Notes: a model not told the origin generated them from the sequence alone. A stretch of 64,000 nucleotides of DNA from CAVZCK01 sp963798805 (GCA_963798805.1 CAWCVC010000008.1:253161-317160); one strand, 5' to 3'; shown: positions 16,841 to 26,294, counted from the first letter of the stretch. Program-made: numbers and translations.

Positions 16841-18625
16841 ATGTCCAAGGATACGCGCGCGAACAAAGCCCTGCGCAGCCAGGAATGGTTCGACAACCCG
16901 AATAATCCGGGTATGACGGCGCTCTATATCGAGCGCTATCAGAATCAGGCTTTTACCCGAGAGGAGCTGCAATCCGGCCGCCCGATCATCGGTATCGCGC
17001 AGACCGGCTCCGATCTTGCGCCTTGCAACAAGATCCACGTTTTCCTCGCCGAACGGGTGCGTGCAGGCATCCGCGACGCCGGCGGGGTGCCTATGGAATT
17101 CCCGGTCCATCCGATCCAGGAGACCGGCAAGCGTCCGACGGCCGCGCTCGACCGCAACCTCGCCTACCTCTCGCTGGTCGAGGTGCTGCACGGCTATCCT
17201 ATCGACGGGGTGGTGCTTACGACGGGCTGTGACAAGACCACGCCCGCTATGCTGATGGGCGCGGCGACCGTCGACATCCCGGCCATCGTTCTGTCGGGTG
17301 GTCCGATGCTGGACGGCTGGTGGCGGGGCGAGCTGGCGGGCTCCGGAACTGTCGTCTGGGAGAGCCGCAGACTGCTCGCCGCGGGCGAGATCGACTATGA
17401 CGAATTCATGGCCCGCGTCTGCGCCTCGGCACCTTCGCTCGGTCATTGCAACACCATGGGCACGGCCTCGACCATGAATGCGCTGGCCGAGGCGCTCGGC
17501 ATGAGCCTGCCGGGCTGCGCCTCGATCCCCGCGCCATACCGCGCTCGCATGGAGATGGCCTATAAGACGGGAAAACGCGCCGTCGAGATGGTCCGTGAGA
17601 ACCTGAAGCCTTCCGACATTCTGACGCGGAAGAATTTCGAGAACGCCATCTGCGTGAACACCTGCATCGGCGGCTCGACCAACGCGCCGCCACATATTCA
17701 GGCGATTGCGCGCCATGCCGGTGTCGACCTGTCCATCGCGGACTGGGAAAGCCTGGGATACGCGCTGCCGCTGCTCGTCAATATGCAGCCGGCCGGCAAA
17801 TATCTCGGCGAGGCATTCGAACGCGCAGGCGGCGCACGCGCCGTGATGGCGGAAATGCTTGTTGCCGGGCTGCTGCATGGCGATGCGCCGACGGTCAGCG
17901 GCAAGACGGTGGCCGAGAATTTAGAAGGGGTCCGCAGCGCCGACCGGGAGGTCATCCGCACGGTCGATAATCCGCTCAAGAAGGAGGCGGGGTTCCTGGT
18001 GCTATCGGGCAATCTTTTCGACGCCGCGCTGATGAAGACCAGCGTGATCTCGGAGGATTTCCGGCGCCGCTTTCTGTCGACGCCAGGCGCCGAAGGCGTG
18101 CATGAGGCGCGCGCAATCGTTTTCGAAGGGCCGGAGGACTATCACGCGCGGATCAACGATCCCGAACTCGCCATCGACGAGGATTCGATGCTGTTCATCC
18201 GCTATGTCGGCCCGGTCGGGTATCCGGGCTCGGCGGAGGTGGTGAACATGCAACCGCCGGACGCGCTGATCAAGAAAGGCATCACGCATCTCCCGACGGT
18301 GGGCGACGGCAGGCAATCGGGAACGTCGGAAAGCCCCTCGATCGTGAACGCCTCGCCGGAAGCGGCGATCGGCGGTGGGCTGGCCTTCCTCAAGACCGGC
18401 GACCCTGTACGGCTCGATTTGAACAAGCGGCGGCTCGATGCGCTGGTCTCGGACGACGAATGGGCCGCTCGACGCGCCGCCTGGACACCGCACATCCCCC
18501 CCAACCAGACGCCATGGGAAGAGCTTTACCGCGCCAATGTCAGCCAGCTCTCAGACGGCGGCTGCCTGGAGTTCGCGACGTCCTATCAGCGCGTCGCCCG
18601 ATTTCTGCCGCGCGACAATCATTGA
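16841..18625 (+). CDS. IlvD/Edd-family sugar-acid dehydratase, D-xylonate dehydratase-like
   Basis: 594 residues from ATG 16841, with GGGGAG 7 bases upstream. The cysteines expected to hold the Fe-S cluster are present: LAPCNKIH, TTGCDKTTP and GHCNTMGTAST. From SQEWFDNPNNPGMTALY to the end it resembles Caulobacter-type D-xylonate dehydratase XylD throughout, in both length and motifs. It removes water from an aldonate to give a 2-keto-3-deoxy acid. Substrate could be D-xylonate, L-arabonate, D-fuconate or similar. First gene of the rightward run, under the palindrome at 16762. Confidence 0.92.
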   Translation: MSKDTRANKALRSQEWFDNPNNPGMTALYIERYQNQAFTREELQSGRPIIGIAQTGSDLAPCNKIHVFLAERVRAGIRDAGGVPMEFPVHPIQETGKRPTAALDRNLAYLSLVEVLHGYPIDGVVLTTGCDKTTPAMLMGAATVDIPAIVLSGGPMLDGWWRGELAGSGTVVWESRRLLAAGEIDYDEFMARVCASAPSLGHCNTMGTASTMNALAEALGMSLPGCASIPAPYRARMEMAYKTGKRAVEMVRENLKPSDILTRKNFENAICVNTCIGGSTNAPPHIQAIARHAGVDLSIADWESLGYALPLLVNMQPAGKYLGEAFERAGGARAVMAEMLVAGLLHGDAPTVSGKTVAENLEGVRSADREVIRTVDNPLKKEAGFLVLSGNLFDAALMKTSVISEDFRRRFLSTPGAEGVHEARAIVFEGPEDYHARINDPELAIDEDSMLFIRYVGPVGYPGSAEVVNMQPPDALIKKGITHLPTVGDGRQSGTSESPSIVNASPEAAIGGGLAFLKTGDPVRLDLNKRRLDALVSDDEWAARRAAWTPHIPPNQTPWEELYRANVSQLSDGGCLEFATSYQRVARFLPRDNH

Positions 18626-18671
18626 CTTGAGACATGGCCGCCAGGCGGCGCTAACCTGAGGAGATCTTCCC

Positions 18672-19520
18672 ATGAAACTGCTCCGCTACGGCCAGCCGGG
18701 CGCCGAGAAGCCCGGCCTGCTCGATGCTGAAGGCCGGATTCGCGATCTCTCTGCGCATACGGTCGATTTTGCGGGCGAAGCGGTTTCGATCGCCGCTATT
18801 GACAAGCTGCGCAAGCTCGACGTCACCGGGCTGCCTCTCGTCGAGGGCACGCCGCGGATAGGCGCATGTGTCGCCTCGACGCCGAATTTCCATGCCGTCG
18901 GCCTCAATTACGCAAAGCATGCGGCGGAAAGCGGCATGCCGGCTCCGGCAGAGCCGGTGCTTTTCTCCAAGGCCACGACCTCGCTTTCCGGCCCCAACGA
19001 TCCAGTTATCCAGCCGCAGGATTCCACCAAGCTCGACTATGAGGTCGAACTCGGCATCGTCATCGGCGCCATTGCCGAATATGTCTCCAAGACCGATGCG
19101 CTCTCCTATGTCGCGGGCTATTGCGTGATCAACGACGTATCCGAACGCGTATTCCAGCTCGAGCGGCTGGGCCAGTGGGTGAAGGGCAAGTCGGCACCGG
19201 GCTTCGGGCCGACCGGGCCATGGCTCGTCACCGCAGACGAGATCTCCGACCCGCAGACGCTCGGCTGCTGGCTCGAGGTCAACGGCCAGACGCGGCAGCG
19301 CTCGAACACCTCCGACATGATTTTCGGCGTCGCCGAGATCGTCAGCTACATGTCGCGCTTCATGCGCCTCGTGCCCGGCGATCTGATCGCGACCGGCACG
19401 CCGGAGGGCGTTGCTCTCGGTATGAAGCCGCCTGTCTGGCTGAAGCCCGGCGACGAGATGCGGCTCGGCATAGACGGGCTCGGCGAGCAGCGCCAGCGCG
19501 TCGTCGCCTATCCGGGGTGA
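18672..19520 (+). CDS. FAH-family hydrolase, 2,4-diketo-3-deoxy acid hydrolase-like
   Basis: 282 residues, GAGGAG before the ATG. Fumarylacetoacetase fold with metal ligands expected in the YEVELGIVIG and NDVSER blocks, plus GKSAPGFGPTGPWLV and GDLIATGTPEGVALG, all diagnostic. Length and motifs match the 2,4-diketo-3-deoxy-L-fuconate/rhamnonate hydrolase group (often mis-annotated ureidoglycolate lyase), not the longer XylX dehydratases of the Weimberg pathway. With the SDR genes this suggests oxidation of a keto-deoxy acid to the diketo acid and hydrolysis to pyruvate plus glycolate or lactate. Confidence 0.88.
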   Translation: MKLLRYGQPGAEKPGLLDAEGRIRDLSAHTVDFAGEAVSIAAIDKLRKLDVTGLPLVEGTPRIGACVASTPNFHAVGLNYAKHAAESGMPAPAEPVLFSKATTSLSGPNDPVIQPQDSTKLDYEVELGIVIGAIAEYVSKTDALSYVAGYCVINDVSERVFQLERLGQWVKGKSAPGFGPTGPWLVTADEISDPQTLGCWLEVNGQTRQRSNTSDMIFGVAEIVSYMSRFMRLVPGDLIATGTPEGVALGMKPPVWLKPGDEMRLGIDGLGEQRQRVVAYPG

Positions 19521-19575
19521 GGCTGTCCGGCACCGGCGTTTGAGTTAGAGTTCGCGCCCATCGGGAGGTCGGTTC

Positions 19576-20544
19576 ATGAATGTCCTCATTATCGGCGGCG
19601 GCGGGTTTCTCGGGCAGAAGCTCGCCAAAGCGCTGGCTGCCCGCGGCATACTGCGCGGCACGCCCATCACGAAAATGGTCCTGGCTGATCTGTCCCCACC
19701 AAATGCGGTGTCTGCGGCCTTTCCCGTCGACACGCGGGCCGTCAACGTTACCGAGGTGGCCCAGGTTCGCACGCTGATGGAAGACCGGCCCGACGTCATC
19801 TACCACCTTGCGGCGATCGTCTCCGGACAGGCCGAAGCCGAATTTGACCTCGGCATGAATGTCAATCTGTTCGGCTCGATTCACGTCTTCGAGGCGGCGA
19901 GGTCGCTCGGAACCAAACCGGTCCTCGTGTTCACCTCCTCCATCGCGGTCTATGGCGGCGAGGCGCCCGACCCGCTGGAGGACTGGACCATTCTCAATCC
20001 GCAGACTTCCTATGGCGCGCAGAAGGCGGCGGCGGAACTGCTGCTCAACGACTATTCGCGCAAAGGCTTTTTCGACGGTCGCGCTCTGCGTCTCCCCACT
20101 ATTTCCGTTCGTCCCGGCAAGCCAAACAAAGCGGCGTCGTCCTTCATGTCCTCGATCTTCCGCGAGCCGCTCCAAGGGCAGGAGGCGGTATGTCCGGTCG
20201 GGCCGGATTACGAGCACTGGTTTCTCTCGCCGCGGCGCTGTGTCAAGAACCTGGTCATGGCGGTGGAGATCCCGGCGGAGGCCTGGGGCCTTAATCGCTG
20301 CCTCATGCTGCCTGGGCGAACCTATACTATCGGCGAGATGGTCGAAGCGATGCGCCGCGTCGCCGGTGACGCGCCGGTGAAACTGATCCGCTGGGAGCCA
20401 GACGCCGAATTGCAGCGCATCGTGCTGGGCTGGCGCGGCAAGTTCAATCCTCAGAAAGCGTTGCGGCTCGGCTTCGTGCGCGACGATAGCTTCGAGGATA
20501 ATATCCGTTATTTTCTTGAAGACGACATCGACGTCCCGGCCTGA
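19576..20544 (+). CDS. NAD-dependent epimerase/dehydratase family, D-erythronate dehydrogenase-like
   Basis: 322 residues; IGGGGFLGQKLAKAL Rossmann motif, DVIYHLAAIVSGQAE, TSSIAVYGG and Y-x-x-x-K in SYGAQKAAAE. The combination AIVSGQAEAEFDLGMNVN and RLPTISVRPGKPNKAASSF resembles DenD-type D-erythronate dehydrogenases. GGGAGG precedes the start. Same operon as the dehydratase and FAH genes. Together with the LtnD-like gene at 27611 it hints that four-carbon acids may be substrates too, though no OtnK kinase or OtnC aldolase is seen. Confidence 0.85.
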   Translation: MNVLIIGGGGFLGQKLAKALAARGILRGTPITKMVLADLSPPNAVSAAFPVDTRAVNVTEVAQVRTLMEDRPDVIYHLAAIVSGQAEAEFDLGMNVNLFGSIHVFEAARSLGTKPVLVFTSSIAVYGGEAPDPLEDWTILNPQTSYGAQKAAAELLLNDYSRKGFFDGRALRLPTISVRPGKPNKAASSFMSSIFREPLQGQEAVCPVGPDYEHWFLSPRRCVKNLVMAVEIPAEAWGLNRCLMLPGRTYTIGEMVEAMRRVAGDAPVKLIRWEPDAELQRIVLGWRGKFNPQKALRLGFVRDDSFEDNIRYFLEDDIDVPA

Positions 20545-20565
20545 TCGAGATTGAGGAGGAAATCC

Positions 20566-21312
20566 ATGAGTGAACCGCTTGTCGCTCTTATCACCGGGGC
20601 AAGCCAGGGTATCGGCGCGGCGACCGCACGCGCCTTCGCCGAGGCCGGCCACAAGGTCGTCATCGCGGCGCGCAGCAAGGATAAGCTCGAAGCCGCGGCC
20701 GCTTCGATCGGCACGAACGCCACGCCGATCGTCTGCGACGTGTCCGATCCGGCCTCCGTAGCGGCGCTGTTCGACCGCATTGCCGCCGTGCACGGGCGGC
20801 TCGACGTCATCTTCAACAATGCCGGCGTGAATGTGCCGCCGCGCGATGTGGGCGATATTTCGTGGGAGGACTGGCGCAAAGTCGTCTCGATCAATCTCGA
20901 CGGCGCCTTCCTGATCGCCAGCGGCGGCTTTCGGATGATGAAAAACCAGACGCCCCAGGGCGGCCGGATCATTAATAACGGCTCGATCTCCGCCCACGCG
21001 CCACGATACAATTCCGTGCCGTACACCGCCTCGAAACACGCGATCACGGGCCTGACCAAGACCATCTCGCTCGACGGCCGCCCCTACAGCATAGCCTGCG
21101 GCCAGATCGATATCGGCAATTGCGCTTCGGAGATGACGGCGCGAATGGCGCGCGGCGTGCCGCAGGCGGATGGTACGCTGAAGACCGAGCCGACCATGGA
21201 TGTCCGCTATGTGGCGGACGCGGTGCTGCGCATGGCCGAGCTGCCGCTTTCGGCCAATGTGCTGTTCCAGACCATCATGGCGACCAATATGCCGTTTGTC
21301 GGACGAGGGTGA
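20566..21312 (+). CDS. SDR family oxidoreductase (third copy in cluster)
   Basis: 248 residues from ATG 20566, chosen for the GAGGAGG site upstream. TGASQGIGAATA, NNAGVNVPP, SISAHAPRYNSVPYTASKHAITG with YTASK, then an unusual CGQIDIGNCASEM in place of the common PG-x-x-x-T motif. It belongs to the group of SDRs often found in carbohydrate-acid operons. The start codon is 21 bases after the epimerase-like gene; the stop is 4 bases before the VOC gene. Confidence 0.87.
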   Translation: MSEPLVALITGASQGIGAATARAFAEAGHKVVIAARSKDKLEAAAASIGTNATPIVCDVSDPASVAALFDRIAAVHGRLDVIFNNAGVNVPPRDVGDISWEDWRKVVSINLDGAFLIASGGFRMMKNQTPQGGRIINNGSISAHAPRYNSVPYTASKHAITGLTKTISLDGRPYSIACGQIDIGNCASEMTARMARGVPQADGTLKTEPTMDVRYVADAVLRMAELPLSANVLFQTIMATNMPFVGRG

Positions 21313-21316
21313 TGCA

Positions 21317-21694
21317 ATGAAGCTCGATCATGTGAATGTCCGCACCGCCAATCTCGAAGCGATGCGTTCGTGGTATGTCCGCGTTCTCGGTCTTGTCGAC
21401 GGCTGGCGCCCGGCCTTCGCCTTTCCGGGCGCCTGGCTTTATGCTGGAGACGACCCGATCGTGCATCTGGTCGGTGTGGACCGCGCGCCCGGCGCGGACG
21501 CCGAGGACGTGCGGCTTGAGCATTTCGCGCTACAGGGCGATGATCTCGAAGCGCTCCGCACGCGGCTCAAGGCCGAGGGCGTGCCGTCGCGCGAGGCGCG
21601 CGTGCCAGGGACCGATCTCCTCCAGATCAACGTCTTCGATCCCGACGGCAACCACATTCATGTAGATTTCCATACCGGCCAAGCCGCCGGCTGA
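21317..21694 (+). CDS. VOC-superfamily (glyoxalase-fold) protein
   Basis: 125 residues from ATG 21317. Two beta-alpha-beta-beta-beta modules begin MKLDHVNVRTANLEAMRSWY and RLEHFALQGDDLEAL. Metal-ligand candidates are H5, H64-region HL and the glutamate or histidine in DPDGNHIHVDFH. Such proteins in catabolic clusters act as lyases, epimerases or dioxygenases; the reaction is not predictable. It follows the SDR gene by 4 bases. Confidence 0.8.
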   Translation: MKLDHVNVRTANLEAMRSWYVRVLGLVDGWRPAFAFPGAWLYAGDDPIVHLVGVDRAPGADAEDVRLEHFALQGDDLEALRTRLKAEGVPSREARVPGTDLLQINVFDPDGNHIHVDFHTGQAAG

Positions 21695-21706
21695 GCGCCT
21701 CCGGCT

Positions 21707-22645
21707 TCACGCGACCGGCGTTAACAGCGGATCGCCGGCGAAATGAGCCGCAAGATTGCGGACCACCAGATCGCCCATCGCTGTACGTGTCTTGTGCGTG
21801 GCCGAGCCCTGATGCGGCGAGAGCACGACATTGTCGAGCCCGAACAGCGCTTCGGGCACCCGCGGCTCGTCCTCGAACACGTCGAGCGCCGCGCCGCCGA
21901 GCTTGCCGGATTGCAGAAGCTCGACCATCGCCGCCTCATCGACCAGCGAGCCGCGCGCGACGTTGACCAGATTGCCTTTCGGCCCCAGCGCCTCCATGAC
22001 CTTGCGTGAGACGATCTGTTTCGTCTCCGGCGAGCCTGGCGCGATGACCACGAGCCATTCGACTGCCCGCGCCATCTCTTCCAAATCGGCGAAAAAGGGA
22101 TAGGGCTCATAAGGCTGCTCGCGCCGGCCATGGTAAACGACCTGCATCTTGAAGGCCTGGCAGCGCCGTGCAATCTCCTTGCCGATCCGGCCAAGGCCTA
22201 GAATCCCGACCTTCGCCCCCGTCAATTCCCCGGTCAGCGGGTAGTTCTTCTCGCGCCAGCATCCGGCTCGCGTGTAGGCATCGGCCTGCGGGATGCGGCG
22301 GCAGAGCGCGACCATCAGTCCCAGCGTGATCTCGGCGACGGCGTCGTTCAGCACGTCCGGCGTATTCGCCACGCGCACGCTGCGCGCCTTGCAGGCTGCG
22401 ATGTCGATCGCGTCATAGCCGACGCCGAAGCTGGCGATGATCTCGAGCTTCGGCAGCGCTGCGAAGATCTCAGGCGCGCAGCCGGAATGGCCGTTTGTCG
22501 CCATACCGCGGACCCTCTCGGCGATCTCGGAAAGCAGCGCCTTCTTATCCTCTGCCTGCCAATAGCGATGGACGACGTAGGCATCGGCCAGTGCGGCCTC
22601 GACATGCGTCATCATCGGAGCGATCTGCAAAATTTCGGGCTTCAT
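21707..22645 (-). CDS. D-isomer 2-hydroxyacid dehydrogenase (glyoxylate/hydroxypyruvate reductase type)
   Basis: 312 residues. NAD motif GILGLGRIGKEIA, the catalytic arginine in NVARGSLVDE, glutamate in DVFEDEPRVP and histidine in LSPHQGSAT are all present. GAGGAG before the ATG at 22645. It is the only leftward gene between the two rightward halves of the catabolic cluster. If the pathway releases glycolate or glyoxylate, this enzyme could interconvert them. Confidence 0.9.
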   Translation of the reverse strand: MKPEILQIAPMMTHVEAALADAYVVHRYWQAEDKKALLSEIAERVRGMATNGHSGCAPEIFAALPKLEIIASFGVGYDAIDIAACKARSVRVANTPDVLNDAVAEITLGLMVALCRRIPQADAYTRAGCWREKNYPLTGELTGAKVGILGLGRIGKEIARRCQAFKMQVVYHGRREQPYEPYPFFADLEEMARAVEWLVVIAPGSPETKQIVSRKVMEALGPKGNLVNVARGSLVDEAAMVELLQSGKLGGAALDVFEDEPRVPEALFGLDNVVLSPHQGSATHKTRTAMGDLVVRNLAAHFAGDPLLTPVA

Positions 22646-22772
22646 GACGTCTCCTCAAGGTCCAAAGTGGTCTCGGCCAATTCAGAACATCATTGACCGA
22701 AGCTGCTTCGCCGAACAATATCAAGGCCGAACCCTGGCGGGCAGACCGGGAGACATGGGAGGTTTCGACGCA

Positions 22773-23846
22773 ATGGCGTCGGTCACGATTCAGAACGTCC
22801 GAAAGTCCTTCGGCACCGTGGAAGTGATCCATGGCGTCAACATCGATATCGGCGACGGCGAGTTCGTCGTCCTTGTCGGTCCGTCGGGCTGCGGAAAATC
22901 CACGCTGCTGCGCATGATTGCCGGCCTCGAGGCGATCACTTCCGGTGAGGTCATCATCAACAACCGGGTGGTCAACGCGATGCCCGCCAAGCAGCGCGAC
23001 ATCGCCATGGTCTTCCAGAATTACGCCCTCTATCCGCACATGAAGGTTTATGACAACATGGCCTTCAGCATGAAGCTGCGGAAGGCTCCGAAGGCCGAAA
23101 TAGAAACCCGGGTTCGCGCAGCGGCCGAAATCCTGGGCCTTGAGCCGCTGCTTGGCCGCTATCCGCGTCAGCTTTCCGGCGGTCAGCGCCAGCGCGTCGC
23201 GATGGGCCGCGCGATCGTACGCGACCCGCAGGTGTTTCTCTTCGACGAGCCGCTCTCCAATCTCGACGCCAAGCTCCGCGTGGCGATGCGCACCGAAATC
23301 AAGGCGCTGCATCTGCGCGTCGGCGGCACCACGATCTACGTCACCCACGACCAGATCGAGGCGATGACGATGGCCGACAAGATCGTTGTCATGCAGGGCG
23401 GCCATGTGGAGCAGATGGGCGCGCCGCTCGATCTTTATGACACGCCGGACAATATTTTTGTCGCCGGCTTTATCGGCTCACCAGCGATGAATTTTTTGCG
23501 CGGTCGGATCGCGCGGAACGGCACGACCGCGCTGGTCACGCCTGAGGGCGAACTGATACCCGTGCCCGAGGCTCCCGGCCTGGAGGAAGGACGCGAGATG
23601 ATTCTCGGCATGCGTCCGGAACATTTAACGTTCTCCACCGACGAACGCGGCTTTGCTGCGACAGTCGTGGTCACAGAACCGACAGGCTCCGAGGTCCAGA
23701 TTTCGGCGAAGCATGGGAAGGACGATGTTGTCGCGGTCTTCCGCGAGCGCCGCCAGCCAGCACCGGGGCAGACCATCCGGCTGATTCCGGACCTTGCCCG
23801 TGCGCATTTGTTCGACCCGGCGACTGGCCGGGTAATCCGGGCCTAA
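22773..23846 (+). CDS. CUT1-type sugar ABC transporter ATP-binding protein (MalK/UgpC family)
   Basis: 357 residues from ATG 22773 (GGGAGG upstream); earlier in-frame starts lack a site. Walker A GPSGCGKS, Q-loop FQNYALYPHM, signature LSGGQRQRVAMGRA, Walker B VFLFDEPLSNLDA, H-loop YVTHDQ. The C-terminal 110 residues form the MalK-like OB-fold regulatory domain (LGMRPEHL). Followed by binding protein and two permeases, so a complete importer, probably for the sugar acid or its parent sugar. Confidence 0.94.
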   Translation: MASVTIQNVRKSFGTVEVIHGVNIDIGDGEFVVLVGPSGCGKSTLLRMIAGLEAITSGEVIINNRVVNAMPAKQRDIAMVFQNYALYPHMKVYDNMAFSMKLRKAPKAEIETRVRAAAEILGLEPLLGRYPRQLSGGQRQRVAMGRAIVRDPQVFLFDEPLSNLDAKLRVAMRTEIKALHLRVGGTTIYVTHDQIEAMTMADKIVVMQGGHVEQMGAPLDLYDTPDNIFVAGFIGSPAMNFLRGRIARNGTTALVTPEGELIPVPEAPGLEEGREMILGMRPEHLTFSTDERGFAATVVVTEPTGSEVQISAKHGKDDVVAVFRERRQPAPGQTIRLIPDLARAHLFDPATGRVIRA

Positions 23847-23914
23847 GAGCCCGCGCCGGGGAGTTCACCCGGTGAATGACAAGCCGGCGCGACCGGCACC
23901 ACAAGGAGGAACTA

Positions 23915-25273
23915 ATGAATCTCAGCCGACGCAGTTTGTTGAAGGGAACTGCCGCAGCGGGCGCTTTGGCGCTCGGGGGGGACTTGCTGGGCCGGGCTCG
24001 GGCCTGGGCTGCAACCGAACTGAAATATAAGCCCGAGAGTGGCGCCAAGCTTCAGCTTCTGCGCTGGAAGCGGTTTGTCCAATCGGAGGAAGACGCATTT
24101 CTCAAGCTGGTTGATGCCTTTTCCAAGGCGACCGGCGTTCCGGTCACGACACTGAGCGAGAGCCTTGACGACGTGCAGCCGAAGGCGTCGGTGGCCGCCA
24201 ATGTTGGCTCCGGCCCGGATATGTTCTGGGGGCTTTATTCCCTGCCGCACCTTTTCCCCGATCATTGCATGGACGTGACCGACCTCGCCGATTATCTCGG
24301 CAAGAAATATGGGGGCTGGGTGCCGTCGGCGATCAAATATGGCAAGTCCGGCGACAAGTGGATCGCCATTCCGGTCGCCTACAACGCCAATCTCATCAAC
24401 TACCGCAAGTCGGCTATCAAGGCGGCGGGATTCGACGAAGTTCCGATGGACCTCGCCGGCTTCCTGGAGCTGACCAAGGGCTTGAAAAAGATCGGCAAGC
24501 CGAGCGGCATGGCGCTCGGGCACGCCTCCGGCGACGGCAATGCCTGGGTGCATTGGTGCCTGTGGGCTCATGGCGGCTCGCTTGTCGATGAGCACGACAA
24601 GGTATCGATCAACTCGCCGGAGACCATTGCGGCTCTGAAATACGGTAAGCAGCTTTACGACAACTGGGTACCCGGCACCGCGTCCTGGAACGACGCCTTC
24701 AACAACAAGGCGTTTCTGGCCCAGGATATCTGGATGACCAATAACGGCGTCTCCATCTACGCGGCGGCGAAAGCGCAGTCGAAACCGGCAGCGAACGCCG
24801 ACGCCGCTGCCAAGGCCGCGGCGGCGAAGATGGGCGAGATCGCCGAGGACATCTACCACTCGGTCTGGCCCGTCGGTCCGGTCGGCTTCCCGACCGAGTT
24901 CCACATCTGCTATCCGCTGCTCGGGATGAAATACACCAAATACCCGATGGCGGTGAAAGCCTTCATGCAGTTCATGATGGAGAAGGAGAACTTCGGCCCA
25001 TGGGCCGCTGCTGCCGTCGGCTATCTGACGCAGTCGCTGAACGACTATGAGAAGCTGCCGTTCTGGGACGAGGACCCGAAGATCACGCCGGCCAAGCTCG
25101 CCGCTAAGCGGACGCTCACCGCCGGGTATAAGGGCACGGTCGGCGAGAAAGCCGCCGCGGCGCTGGCCGACTTCGTCGTGCTGGACATGTTCGCCAGTGT
25201 CTGCTCTGGCCGCGAGACGCCGGAGGGCGCGGTCAAGATGGCCGAGCGCCAGGCTCAGCGGCTCTACCGCTAG
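23915..25273 (+). CDS. ABC transporter substrate-binding protein with Tat signal
   Basis: 452 residues from ATG 23915 with AAGGAGG upstream. The N-terminus LSRRSLLKGTAAAGALALGG is a twin-arginine (Tat) signal, so the protein is exported folded. The rest is a family 1 extracellular solute-binding fold (LQLLRWKRF, GPDMFWGLYSLPHLF, NLINYRKSAIKAAGF, AFNNKAFLAQDIWMTNNGVSIYA). Ligand unknown, but the cluster suggests an acidic or deoxy sugar. A hairpin follows the stop at 25283-25310. Confidence 0.92.
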   Translation: MNLSRRSLLKGTAAAGALALGGDLLGRARAWAATELKYKPESGAKLQLLRWKRFVQSEEDAFLKLVDAFSKATGVPVTTLSESLDDVQPKASVAANVGSGPDMFWGLYSLPHLFPDHCMDVTDLADYLGKKYGGWVPSAIKYGKSGDKWIAIPVAYNANLINYRKSAIKAAGFDEVPMDLAGFLELTKGLKKIGKPSGMALGHASGDGNAWVHWCLWAHGGSLVDEHDKVSINSPETIAALKYGKQLYDNWVPGTASWNDAFNNKAFLAQDIWMTNNGVSIYAAAKAQSKPAANADAAAKAAAAKMGEIAEDIYHSVWPVGPVGFPTEFHICYPLLGMKYTKYPMAVKAFMQFMMEKENFGPWAAAAVGYLTQSLNDYEKLPFWDEDPKITPAKLAAKRTLTAGYKGTVGEKAAAALADFVVLDMFASVCSGRETPEGAVKMAERQAQRLYR

Positions 25274-25282
25274 AAATCCTTC

Positions 25283-25310
25283 GGCAGGGTCCGGCATGTC
25301 GGGCCCTGCC
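25283..25310 (+). terminator. Hairpin after the binding-protein gene (likely attenuator/mRNA stabiliser)
   Basis: GGCAGGGTCC (25283-25292) pairs with GGGCCCTGCC (25301-25310), ten pairs with one G-T, around an 8-base loop. No long T-run follows, so it is more likely a stabiliser or partial terminator that keeps binding-protein mRNA above permease mRNA. Confidence 0.5.
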
Positions 25311-25331
25311 CTTGAGTTTGGAGGACCGGAT

Positions 25332-26294
25332 TTGGCCCAGGCGACCCTCGATCACCCCGCGATCGACACGACGGGCGCTGGCTCTCTATGGCAGCGGCTC
25401 CAGACCAACCGCAACTGGCTCGGCTTCTGGTTCATGCTGCCGGCGGCCGGCTTTCTGATCCTGTTCCTCGCCTATCCGTTGGGCCTCGGCGTCTGGCTGT
25501 CATTCACCGACAGCAAGATCGGGCGGGTCGGCGAATGGGTCGGTTTCGACAATTACGCCTGGCTTTGGGACGACAGCGTCTTTTGGCTGAGCGTGTTCAA
25601 CACGCTGCTGTACACCGTCGTCGCCAGCGCACTGAAATTCGCGATCGGCCTCTATCTTGCGCTGCTCCTCAATCGCAATATGCCGTTCAAGGCGATCATT
25701 CGCTCCGTCGTACTGATCCCGTTCATCGTGCCGACGGTGCTTTCAGCGGTCGCCTTCTGGTGGATATTCGACACCCAGTTCTCGATCATCACCTGGATGC
25801 TGCAGCGCATTGGCGCCATCGCGCCTCACTATCAGATCAATTGGCTCGGCGATGCGACCATGGCACGCGCCTCGGTGATCTTCGCCAATATCTGGCGCGG
25901 CGTGCCCTTCATCGCGATCACGCTGCTTGCCGGCTTGCAAACCGTGCCTGTGTCACTTTACGAGGCGTCGGTGATCGACGGCGCGACACGCTGGCAGATG
26001 TTCCGCCACATCACCTACCCGCTGCTCACTCCGATCATCGCCGTGGTGATGACCTTTTCGGTGCTGTTCACCTTCACCGACTTCCAGCTCATCTGGGTGC
26101 TGACGCGGGGCGGCCCGTTCAATTCGACTCATCTGATGGCGACGCTTTCCTATCAGCGCGCCATCCTCGGCGGTAATCTCGGCGAAGGCGCAGCCATAGC
26201 CACCGCGATGATCCCGTTCCTTCTGGCGGCGATCATGTTCTCCTGGTTCGGCCTGCAGCGCCGAAAATGGCAGCATGGAGAGGGCAATGACTGA
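25332..26294 (+). CDS. Sugar ABC transporter permease 1 (MalF-like)
   Basis: 320 residues from TTG 25332, preferred because GGAGG lies 7 bases upstream; an in-frame ATG at 25296 sits in the loop of the hairpin at 25283-25310 and lacks a site. Six membrane helices and the EAA motif EASVIDGATRWQMFRHITYPLL for contact with the ATPase. Its stop overlaps the next permease start by 8 bases. Confidence 0.9.
   Translation: MAQATLDHPAIDTTGAGSLWQRLQTNRNWLGFWFMLPAAGFLILFLAYPLGLGVWLSFTDSKIGRVGEWVGFDNYAWLWDDSVFWLSVFNTLLYTVVASALKFAIGLYLALLLNRNMPFKAIIRSVVLIPFIVPTVLSAVAFWWIFDTQFSIITWMLQRIGAIAPHYQINWLGDATMARASVIFANIWRGVPFIAITLLAGLQTVPVSLYEASVIDGATRWQMFRHITYPLLTPIIAVVMTFSVLFTFTDFQLIWVLTRGGPFNSTHLMATLSYQRAILGGNLGEGAAIATAMIPFLLAAIMFSWFGLQRRKWQHGEGND

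Noticed and set aside
18672..19520. XylX-type 2-keto-3-deoxy-xylonate dehydratase for a Weimberg pathway
   Set aside because: At 282 residues it is about 100 residues shorter than XylX and has the diketo-acid hydrolase motif pattern.
19576..20544. Reading the epimerase-like gene as part of nucleotide-sugar synthesis
   Set aside because: Its motifs are DenD-like and its operon is catabolic, so polysaccharide synthesis is unlikely.
19360..21039. 559-codon open frame on the minus strand
   Set aside because: Antisense to the FAH, epimerase-like and SDR genes; Arg-rich, low-complexity translation typical of a GC-rich shadow frame.
23864..23876. Palindrome TTCACCCGGTGAA between ATPase and binding-protein genes
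   Set aside because: Short, without T-run or a second copy; could be chance in GC-rich DNA.
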